Origin: Martinezella hainanensis | Lineage (GTDB): Bacteria; Pseudomonadota; Alphaproteobacteria; Rhizobiales; Rhizobiaceae | Length of the DNA: 64,000 nt | Assembly (NCBI RefSeq): GCF_900094555.1 | Contig: NZ_FMAC01000002.1 | Span: forward strand, 434,001-498,000 | Reading direction: 5' to 3' | Shown here: positions 57,609 to 64,000 of the stretch, in pieces | Layout of the letters: each line of letters starts with the position of its first letter | Position numbering within the stretch: position 1 is the first letter of the stretch | Translations under genes and position numbers: made by a program | Notes under the pieces: generated by a model | Databases searched by the model: none | What the model was told of the DNA's origin: nothing | The model's input: the letters and a program-made list of their open reading frames with translations, nothing else

Positions 57609-59618
57609 ATGCTCAAGCAAGTCACGACGATCCTGCTCCTCAGCGTGTCATCTCCAGCGATTGCGCTGGCGGCCGACAATGGGGCCATTCGATCCATTAT
57701 CCTGTCCTCGGGCGGCCTGGCGCAGGTTTCCAGATCGGCGGACATCAATACCGACGGCGTGATCCGGATCGAGGTTCCCCTTGATCAGGTCGACGACATC
57801 CTGAAGAGCCTTGTGGTCAACGGATCTGCAGGTTCTGTGGCCGGCATGTCGCTGGCGGGGCCGCGGCCGTTGCAGGAAACCTTCAAGGGCCTGCCGTTCA
57901 GTCTGGAAGCGCTCTCATCCGTGCCGTCGCTTCTGACATCGCTGCAGGGCGGCAAGGTATCGGTCACCAGCGGCGGCAAGACGGTTGAGGGCAGCATCCT
58001 TGGCATCGAGACGAGGAAGGTCGACGAGAAAACGACGGTGCCCTTGCTCACTGTCATCGACAAGGATGGCGCGGTGGAGACGCTGGCGCTCGGCGAGGAT
58101 GCGTCGGTCCGGCTCGACGATCCCGACATGCGGGCAAAGCTCGGCAAGGCGGCGGCAGCCATTGCCCGCGGCAAGAACGATCGCACCCGCGCCATCGATA
58201 TCAAGGTGAACGGCGTGAAGAACAGCGGCGATATCGGCCTGACCTACGTCGTCCCGTCGCCGATCTGGAAAACCGCCTACAAGGTCGTCTTCGAGGGAAA
58301 TGACAAGGCACGCCTGCAGGCATGGACGGTGCTGGAAAATGCCAGCGGCGAGGATTGGAAGGGCGTCAAGCTGACGCTAACCTCGGCCGAGCCGGTCACG
58401 CTGAAGCAGGGTCTGCATCAACTCTATTGGCGCGAGCGGCAGGAAGTGCCTGTCAACACTGCGTCGAACAATGTGCCCGATCCCGACAGCGGCGATCTGT
58501 CCAACCGGCGGCGCCTGGCTTCGAGTGCCGAGGCGCCGGCAATGCCCGCTCCGCAACGAGCGATGAAGAGTGCAGCCGGAAAAATGGCCGACGCGCAGGC
58601 CTACGCGAATGACGAATTGGCACGGCCTGCCGAGCCGATGCAAGTTGCCGCCGGAAATCCGACCACGGCAACCGAAAGCGATATTTCCGCCACCTTCGAA
58701 CTTCCGGGAACTCATGACCTTGCCAATGGCGATACCTTGTCGGTGCCGATCATGGATGCGGATGTGGAAGCCGATATGGTGGATATGTATCGGGCCGGCA
58801 GCGCCTATCGCAATCCGATCGCCGCCGTGATGCTGAAGAACACCACCGGCGTCAGCATGCCGGCGGGAATTCTGACGCTTTATGACAGCAAGACCGGCTA
58901 TATCGGCGATTCCCAGCTCTCGGCGCTGCCGAAGGACGACACGCGGCTTGCCAGCTTTGCCACCGATCGCAAGGTGTCGATCAGCGAGCAGCAGACGCCG
59001 ACGGAGGAGATCGCCTCTCTGAAGGTTTCCGATGGCGTGATGAATGCAGTCGTTAAATATCGTCAAACGACGACATACACGGTTTCGGGTGCGCTCGACG
59101 GCGAGCGGACCGTCATCGTCGAGCATCCGGTCAAGGACGGCTGGACATTCTCCTCGGCTGAAGGCTTCGGCAAGACGGCGACGCATCAGCGGCTCAAGGT
59201 CGTTGTGCCCGCCGGCGCCGAGAAGACATTGACGGCGGTCGATGAACAGCTTCAGAGCAACAGCTACGCTTTGGTCGATGCGGAGCCGGACACGCTGCTC
59301 GGATGGTCTGCTTCGACACATGACAAGGCGCTGATGGACAAGCTCGCAAACTTGGCGGACGCGCGCAAAAGACAGGTCGCGGTCCAGAACGATCTGGAGA
59401 GCCTCGACGGCGAAATAGAAAAGACCACCGGTGAACAAGAACGGATAAGACAAAATCTCGGTGCCGTACCCGATAATAGCGATCTGAAGAAACGCTATTT
59501 GAAGGCCCTGTCGGACAGCGAGGATCAGATCGCTGCGCTGAACGAAAGGCGCACTACGATGCAGGCAGAAAGCGATCGTCGCGGCGATGACGTGGCGGAG
59601 ATCATCAGGACATTCTGA
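57609..59618 (+). CDS. exported DUF4139 family protein
   Basis: A 669-aa protein with a signal peptide (MLKQVTTILLLSVSSPAIALA, cleavage before Ala-Asp). The beta-rich DUF4139 region includes GLTYVVPSPIWKTAYKVVFE and ENASGEDWKGVKLTLTSAEP. A low-complexity region lies near residues 290-350, and a C-terminal coiled coil at about 570-660 (QNDLESLDGEIEKTTGEQER, DQIAALNERRTTMQAES). Function unknown. ATG 57609 is chosen because it starts the signal peptide; upstream in-frame codons would prevent export. Confidence 0.85.
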   Translation: MLKQVTTILLLSVSSPAIALAADNGAIRSIILSSGGLAQVSRSADINTDGVIRIEVPLDQVDDILKSLVVNGSAGSVAGMSLAGPRPLQETFKGLPFSLEALSSVPSLLTSLQGGKVSVTSGGKTVEGSILGIETRKVDEKTTVPLLTVIDKDGAVETLALGEDASVRLDDPDMRAKLGKAAAAIARGKNDRTRAIDIKVNGVKNSGDIGLTYVVPSPIWKTAYKVVFEGNDKARLQAWTVLENASGEDWKGVKLTLTSAEPVTLKQGLHQLYWRERQEVPVNTASNNVPDPDSGDLSNRRRLASSAEAPAMPAPQRAMKSAAGKMADAQAYANDELARPAEPMQVAAGNPTTATESDISATFELPGTHDLANGDTLSVPIMDADVEADMVDMYRAGSAYRNPIAAVMLKNTTGVSMPAGILTLYDSKTGYIGDSQLSALPKDDTRLASFATDRKVSISEQQTPTEEIASLKVSDGVMNAVVKYRQTTTYTVSGALDGERTVIVEHPVKDGWTFSSAEGFGKTATHQRLKVVVPAGAEKTLTAVDEQLQSNSYALVDAEPDTLLGWSASTHDKALMDKLANLADARKRQVAVQNDLESLDGEIEKTTGEQERIRQNLGAVPDNSDLKKRYLKALSDSEDQIAALNERRTTMQAESDRRGDDVAEIIRTF

Positions 59619-59658
59619 TTGCCTGGAAATTTCTCATGCCAACGAGATCAAAAAGATA

Positions 59659-59682
59659 AGAGCCGCCCGGTCGGGCGGCTCT
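59659..59682. terminator. bidirectional terminator between DUF4139 and yjhX genes
   Basis: AGAGCCGCCC (59659-59668) and GGGCGGCTCT (59673-59682) form a perfect 10-bp stem. T-rich flanks occur on both strands (CTTTTT on the minus strand), so it can end both convergent transcripts. Confidence 0.82.
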
Positions 59683-59692
59683 CATGCTTTCT

Positions 59693-59950
59693 CTATCTGT
59701 TATCCAGCTGCGATCGCACCAGCTTCAGTCCCTTTTCCGAGATCCGGTAGGGTTGGCCGTCAGTGGACCGGATGGCCTTCAGGCGTCTGAGCCTGCGAAA
59801 GAGCTCGATGTTGAAATCGGGATAAAGCCAGCCGTCGCGGGTGTAGCAACTGGCGGTCTCGATCTTCTTTTTTTCAGTGCGTTCGAGTTCGATGCGCCCG
59901 CCCTGGGCGAGCAGGTGGAGAATGCGCTGTTCCGCGCGTGAAATATCCAT
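59693..59950 (-). CDS. YjhX family protein (UPF0386)
   Basis: An 85-aa protein that matches the YjhX family over its whole length: SRAEQRILHLLAQGGRIE, CYTRDGWLYPDFNIELFRRL, and NGQPYRI-type end (DGQPYRISEKGLKLVRSQL). In E. coli YjhX has been proposed as a toxin with the acetyltransferase YjhQ as antitoxin; that claim is about E. coli only. Here a GNAT gene lies 300 bases away on the opposite strand. A winged-helix-like fold seems likely. No ribosome site stands out. Confidence 0.88.
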   Translation of the reverse strand: MDISRAEQRILHLLAQGGRIELERTEKKKIETASCYTRDGWLYPDFNIELFRRLRRLKAIRSTDGQPYRISEKGLKLVRSQLDNR

Positions 59951-60253
59951 TGGGAGTCAGAATCCGTAAAGCGCCAAAGGGCGCAACAAAACGATCCGAA
60001 GCTTCCCTCAAGGGAAGTCGGGGCTTCGTTTTTTCAGGCCCGGCACGCAAGAGAACTTGCGAGCGAGGCCTTTACCGGGTCTGACAAAAGGTGGACATAA
60101 AAACTCCGTAGGCGCCTCTCTCTAAAGCAGGTTGCGCCCAGCAGTCAAGGTTCAACCTCACGGCTGCCTTTTACCATTAGCTAAAATGATGCGTCCCACC
60201 GCTGGCAAAAGCCTTTCGCCGGTGCTTTACTGTTTCCAAATGGCGGGGGCCTG
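59951..60253. other. 303-base region between yjhX and the GNAT gene
   Basis: It contains the orphan terminator-like hairpin, a small GCGCC/GGCGC hairpin at 59971-59984, and GCAAG/CTTGC pairing near 60048-60060. No coding frame. The promoters of the divergent yjhX and GNAT genes should lie here. Confidence 0.45.
59997..60034 (+). terminator. orphan rightward terminator-like hairpin
   Basis: CGAAGC (59997-60002) pairs with GCTTCG (60023-60028), with inner TTCCCT/AGGGAA pairing, followed by six T residues. No plus-strand gene precedes it (the DUF4139 gene ends 380 bases earlier behind its own terminator). It could end a short RNA antisense to the yjhX leader. Confidence 0.55.
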
Positions 60254-60763
60254 ATGATCCACATTCGCAATGCCCATGAAGGTGAAACCGCGGTGTTGGC
60301 AAGCATCGGCCTGCGCTCCTGGCAAAAGGCCATGGCTGCGATCGGCGGCACCGGCGAGCTACTGGAAAGCGCCAGCGAGGCCTTTGAAAATTTCACCCGC
60401 AATCTCTGGCTGACAATTACAGTCATTGAGCTGAACGGCGAGGCTGTGGGATGGGCGGCGCGCGAAGCGCTTGACGAGGCGATCTCCGATTTCTGGATCG
60501 ATCCGGATTTCATAAGGCGTGGTCTGGGTTCGGCGCTTCTTGCACGGATCGAACAGGACGTGCGCGAACAGGGGCTGGAGAAAGTTTCGCTGCAGAGCCA
60601 TGCGGGCAACACCGATGCCATCGCCTTCTTCAGGGCGCGCGGCTATGAGATCCGCTGGCTGTCGATCGTCTATTCCCCGAAGCTCGACAGCGACGTGCCG
60701 ACCGTTGGCCTTTCGAAAACATTGGTCGATGACAGCGACGGTGCCTACGGCCCGGGCATATAG
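60254..60763 (+). CDS. GNAT family N-acetyltransferase
   Basis: A 169-aa RimI-like acetyltransferase. The acetyl-CoA loop is IDPDFIRRGLGSALLARIEQ (about residues 92-111), followed by VSLQSHAGNTDAIAFFRARGYE. Substrate unknown. It ends 87 bases before gatB and is probably transcribed toward it. The nearby yjhX gene raises the question of a YjhQ-like antitoxin role, which the sequence does not decide. Confidence 0.86.
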   Translation: MIHIRNAHEGETAVLASIGLRSWQKAMAAIGGTGELLESASEAFENFTRNLWLTITVIELNGEAVGWAAREALDEAISDFWIDPDFIRRGLGSALLARIEQDVREQGLEKVSLQSHAGNTDAIAFFRARGYEIRWLSIVYSPKLDSDVPTVGLSKTLVDDSDGAYGPGI

Positions 60764-60850
60764 CGCGCTGTCGATGCCGAAAGCCTTGCGCCGCCTCGCC
60801 AATTGCTCTACCTCACAAAGTTCAGAAGAACAGCATTTCAAGAGCTTCCA

Positions 60851-62356
60851 ATGACCCTTGTCGACGTCCGCACGCCAGATCCGAAACGCTTCATCCCCGG
60901 TGCCACCGGCGATTGGGAAATCGTTATCGGCATGGAAGTCCATGCCCAGGTGTTGAGCAATTCCAAGCTCTTCTCCGGTGCCTCGACCGAGTTCGGCAAG
61001 CCGCAGAATTCCAACGTGTCGCTCGTTGATGCCGCAATGCCCGGCATGCTGCCCGTCATCAACGAGGAATGCGTCAAGCAGGCCGTGCGCACGGGTCTCG
61101 GCCTGAAGGCGCAGATCAACAATCGTTCGATCTTCGACCGCAAGAACTATTTCTATCCCGACCTGCCGCAGGGCTATCAGATCTCGCAGTTCAAGGACCC
61201 GATCGTCGGCGAGGGTAAGATCGTGATTTCGCTCGGTCCGGACCGTCAGGGCCAGTTCGAGGATATCGAGATCGGCATCGAGCGCCTGCATCTGGAACAG
61301 GATGCCGGCAAGTCGCTGCACGACCAGCACGCCACCATGTCCTATGTCGACCTGAACCGCTCCGGCGTCGCGCTGATGGAAATCGTCTCCAAGCCGGATA
61401 TCCGCTCGTCCGACGAGGCGAAGGCCTACATGACGAAGCTGCGCTCGATCGTGCGCTACCTCGGCACCTGCGACGGCAACATGGACGAAGGCTCGATGCG
61501 CGCCGACGTCAACGTCTCGGTTCGCCGCCCCGGCGGCGAATTCGGCACGCGCTGCGAAATCAAGAACGTCAACTCCATCCGCTTCATCGGTCAGGCGATC
61601 GAGTATGAAGCGCGCCGCCAGATCGGCATTCTGGAAGACGGTGGCACGATCGACCAGGAAACCCGCCTGTTCGATCCGAGCAAGGGCGAAACGCGTTCGC
61701 TGCGCACCAAGGAAGATGCGCATGACTACCGCTATTTCCCCGATCCGGATCTGCTGCCGCTCGAGTTTGACGACGCTTTCGTCAAGGAGCTCGCCGAGCA
61801 TCTGCCGGAATTGCCTGACGACAAGAAGGAGCGTTTCGTCCGCGAACTCGGCCTCTCGATCTACGACGCTTCCGTGCTCGTTTCGGAAAAGGCGATTGCC
61901 GATTATTTCGAGGCCGTTGCCGCTGGTCGCGACGGCAAGATGGCGGCCAACTGGGTCATCAACGACCTCTTGGGCGCTCTGAACAAAACCGGCAAGGACA
62001 TTGAAGAGACTCCGGTTTCGCCCGCCCAGCTCGGCGCGATCATCGATCTCATCAAGGCCGAAACCATCTCCGGCAAGATCGCCAAGGATCTGTTCGAAAT
62101 CGTGCTCAACGAGGGCGGTGATCCCGCCGAGATCGTCGAGGCACGCGGCATGAAGCAGGTCACCGACACCGGCGCGATCGAAAAGGCCGTGGATGAAATC
62201 ATCGCCGCCAACCCGGATCAGGTTGCCAAGGTCAAGGCCAAGCCGACGCTTGCCGGCTGGTTCGTCGGCCAGGTGATGAAGTCGACTGGCGGCAAGGCCA
62301 ATCCGCAGGCCGTGCAGGCGCTGGTCAAGGCCAAGCTCGGCATCGAAGAGGAATAA
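60851..62356 (+). CDS. gatB: aspartyl/glutamyl-tRNA amidotransferase subunit B
   Basis: Kinase subunit that phosphorylates the Glu or Asp on the mischarged tRNA and uses the ammonia from GatA. Family motifs are [37 protein letters not shown] and [20 protein letters not shown]. The C-terminal YqeY-like tRNA-binding domain lies at about residues 400-501 ([19 protein letters not shown]). ATG 60851 gives 501 aa; an earlier open stretch begins at 60803. It is separated from gatCA by the slipin/DUF4139/yjhX island. Confidence 0.95.
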   Translation: MTLVDVRTPDPKRFIPGATGDWEIVIGMEVHAQVLSNSKLFSGASTEFGKPQNSNVSLVDAAMPGMLPVINEECVKQAVRTGLGLKAQINNRSIFDRKNYFYPDLPQGYQISQFKDPIVGEGKIVISLGPDRQGQFEDIEIGIERLHLEQDAGKSLHDQHATMSYVDLNRSGVALMEIVSKPDIRSSDEAKAYMTKLRSIVRYLGTCDGNMDEGSMRADVNVSVRRPGGEFGTRCEIKNVNSIRFIGQAIEYEARRQIGILEDGGTIDQETRLFDPSKGETRSLRTKEDAHDYRYFPDPDLLPLEFDDAFVKELAEHLPELPDDKKERFVRELGLSIYDASVLVSEKAIADYFEAVAAGRDGKMAANWVINDLLGALNKTGKDIEETPVSPAQLGAIIDLIKAETISGKIAKDLFEIVLNEGGDPAEIVEARGMKQVTDTGAIEKAVDEIIAANPDQVAKVKAKPTLAGWFVGQVMKSTGGKANPQAVQALVKAKLGIEEE

Positions 62357-62359
62357 GCG

Positions 62360-62863
62360 GTGTTCTTCGTCCGCACCGCCAGCGAGCAGGATCTCGAAAA
62401 GGTCCGCGCTCTGCTCGGCGAGACCTGGCATGCGACCTATGACCGAATCTTCGGTCCGGAAAAGGTGAGCGAGCTGCACGCATCCTGGCATTCGCCGGCC
62501 TCGTTGAAGGCGCGGCTGGCGAACAAGAACTCCGAATTCCTGGTGGCCGATGACGGACGGACGATCGGCGGCATGGGCTACGCTGCCATGTCCAAGGAAA
62601 TGACGAAAACCGTCATGCTCTACATGCTCTATGTCAGCCCGAAACATCAGCGGCAGGGCATCGGCCGCGATATCTTCGCCGAACTGGAGACCTGCTTCCC
62701 GGACGCAGAGATCATGCGTCTCGAAGTCGACCCGCAGAACGAACCGGCGATTGCCTTCTACAAGGCGCACGGTTTCGTCGAGGTCGGCCGCTCGGACAAT
62801 AGCGGGCAGGGGCAATCGGGCTTGCCGACGCTGATATTCGAGAAACCGCTGGCTACGCAGTAG
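62360..62863 (+). CDS. GNAT family N-acetyltransferase
   Basis: A 167-aa acetyltransferase. The acetyl-CoA loop is VSPKHQRQGIGRDIFAELE (about residues 92-110), followed by EIMRLEVDPQNEPAIAFYK and AHGFVEVGR. The start is GTG at 62360, three bases after the gatB stop, with AGAGGAA upstream inside gatB. It is in the gatB operon. The last 11 bases overlap the convergent membrane protein gene. Confidence 0.86.
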   Translation: MFFVRTASEQDLEKVRALLGETWHATYDRIFGPEKVSELHASWHSPASLKARLANKNSEFLVADDGRTIGGMGYAAMSKEMTKTVMLYMLYVSPKHQRQGIGRDIFAELETCFPDAEIMRLEVDPQNEPAIAFYKAHGFVEVGRSDNSGQGQSGLPTLIFEKPLATQ

Positions 62864-63512
62864 CCGGCTGGCCTTGAGCCATGCTTCCATATTGAGCGTG
62901 GAAGTCGACGATCAGGGCAAGAAGTTCTTCGCGCGTCACGTTGAGATCTGCCGTCGCTATGTAGACATGCTGAGTTCCATCAGCCTTGTCTCGGATACGA
63001 AGTCTTGCGGCAGGCGTCGTTTGCTCGATGTGCGTTCCGGATCGAAGCCAAAGTTTGATGCGTCGCTTATCGCGATGCTCCGTTAGGGTGGGACTGCCGG
63101 GAATGGTGACCGTTCCGTAGATTCGGGATGCGATAAATAACCGGAGCATGCCGCGAAATAGAAAGCGGCTTTGCTCGGCTTGCCAGCCATTGTTTTCTAT
63201 TGGCGGCGCCAGATCGATACGCTCAATTGCCGCCCAAGGGATCGTTGCCTGCCCAAATCTGTTATCGGTGAGGCCCTCTGGGCTGATGATCAGAACGGTT
63301 TTCCGCGTCCACTGCATGATCTTGGAAAACCCCAGAAAGGCAAAGAAGGCGCTGGCCGCAAAAGCCAGAAATAGCACAAGATGGATGCCTGCACTGCCTC
63401 GCGGGAGTAGGGACATAAAGCCAACGAGTGCCGTTAAAAAAGTGAGGAGAGCCGTCTTGAGATGGACCTCCGGCATAAAATATTCAAACGTGTATGTTTC
63501 AGTCGCCGCCAT
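62853..63512 (-). CDS. membrane protein with PH-like domain, unknown function
   Basis: A 219-aa protein. Two membrane helices lie at about residues 20-38 (ALLTFLTALVGFMSLLP) and 43-63 (IHLVLFLAFAASAFFAFLGF). The rest looks like a cytoplasmic pleckstrin-homology-type beta domain (VLIISPEGLTDNRFGQATIPW, AIERIDLAPP). This architecture is seen in STM3941-like and related families of unknown function. ATG 63512 is the only sensible start. It ends convergently with the GNAT gene, with 11 bases of overlap. Confidence 0.75.
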   Translation of the reverse strand: MAATETYTFEYFMPEVHLKTALLTFLTALVGFMSLLPRGSAGIHLVLFLAFAASAFFAFLGFSKIMQWTRKTVLIISPEGLTDNRFGQATIPWAAIERIDLAPPIENNGWQAEQSRFLFRGMLRLFIASRIYGTVTIPGSPTLTEHRDKRRIKLWLRSGTHIEQTTPAARLRIRDKADGTQHVYIATADLNVTREELLALIVDFHAQYGSMAQGQPATA

Positions 63513-63565
63513 TTGGCATTTCCAGTTTGCTCGTCATCGCAAACAAAGACTTAGGTAGAATGCAT

Positions 63566-64000
63566 TGTCCTCACAAGAACTACTTATCCGCGAAGCGAAA
63601 GAATCCGACCTTCCTTCCCTGATCGGCCTTTTCGCCGCCGACACCATGGGCGGTCATGGTGATACGAACGACCCCTCTGCCCATGACGATTATCTGCGAG
63701 CCTTTCGCGCCATCACGGCATCGTCCGACCAGACGCTTTATGCCGCCGAACTAGGCGGCGAGATTGTCGGCACCTTCCAGACGATCGTCGTCACCTCGCT
63801 GCACGGGCGGGGATCATCTGCGATGATTATCGAGTCGGTCCAGACGCGTGGCGATATGCGCGGGCAGGGGATCGGGGCTGCGATGATCAATTTCTGCATC
63901 GACGAGGCAAAAGGCCGCGGCATGAAGATGGTGCAGCTGACCTCGAATGCGGTCCGCAAGGATGCCCATCGCTTCTATGAGAGACTGGGTTTCAAGCCGA
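63566..64000 (+). CDS. GNAT family N-acetyltransferase (3' end outside window)
   Basis: A frame open from a TTG at 63566 to the right edge encodes at least 145 residues of a GNAT protein. The acetyl-CoA loop is VQTRGDMRGQGIGAAMINF and the final part MVQLTSNAVRKDAHRFYERLGFKP is the standard C-terminal motif. ATG codons later in frame would truncate the N-terminal LIREAKESDLPSLIGLF strand, so the TTG start is preferred, although its ribosome site (TTAGGTAG) is weak. Partial at its 3' end. Confidence 0.8.

Noticed and set aside
60803..60850. Extended gatB N-terminus from an upstream start
   Set aside because: The family N-terminus fits ATG 60851; upstream residues have no counterpart.
60359..62890. 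843-codon minus-strand frame across gatB and two GNAT genes
   Set aside because: Antisense shadow; the plus-strand proteins carry family motifs throughout.

Overview
The window reads as a chromosomal segment of a Rhizobium species (Alphaproteobacteria, Rhizobiales; R. leguminosarum/etli/tropici type). The evidence is a complete 14-subunit alphaproteobacterial complex I operon, a divK-pleD pair, DUF1467, DUF3572, DUF983 and DUF6105 proteins, alphaproteobacterial LexA boxes of the form GTTC-N7-GTTC, RIME-like palindromes and GC-rich codon use. It is mostly core genome on both strands. I see no insertion sequence, CRISPR array or prophage.

1-16253 (+): nuoABCDEFGHIJKLMN; nuoA is cut by the left edge. 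Two non-standard members are embedded: a small exported protein between nuoD and nuoE, and a membrane-anchored Ala/Lys/Pro-rich protein between nuoF and nuoG. The latter ends in the same helix-hairpin-helix-like domain that extends NuoE.
16253-23508 (+): birA, RNase J, methylmalonyl-CoA epimerase, a DUF1467 protein, proS, and the lipoprotein-release ABC transporter lolC-lolD.
23517-32614: an SOS-flavoured region. Three exact LexA boxes (24141-24155, 24862-24876, 32600-32614) sit next to a DUF5680 gene, an exported FG-GAP-like protein, an unannotated 28-codon membrane peptide just upstream of dnaE, and a DinB-type polymerase. dnaE, an L,D-transpeptidase and a lipoprotein GH25 muramidase lie between them.
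32676-36120: GNAT, HAD and DUF3572 proteins, then divK-pleD (cell-cycle and c-di-GMP signalling).
36121-36944: a long AT-rich gap ending in a strongly folded candidate ncRNA with its own terminator.
36945-48450 (-): rpmG, an MFS transporter, a DUF983 protein, rnr, topA, dprA, plsY, a probably non-catalytic dihydroorotase-like pyrC, and pyrB, many overlapping by a few bases.
48635-55547: an AidB-like acyl-CoA dehydrogenase, GNAT, TetR, two overlapping small membrane proteins, ruvX (-), an UPF0173 metallo-hydrolase, and gatC-gatA.
55548-60253: an island between gatA and gatB with degenerate tandem tRNA-like sequences, a slipin (SPFH) gene, a DUF4139 protein and a YjhX-family protein.
60254-64000: GNAT, gatB, GNAT, a membrane PH-like protein (-) and a partial GNAT cut by the right edge.

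The most unusual items are the LexA-box-framed cluster with the 28-aa membrane peptide, the tRNA-like/slipin island, the candidate ncRNA upstream of rpmG, and the PyrC homologue that has lost its metal ligands.
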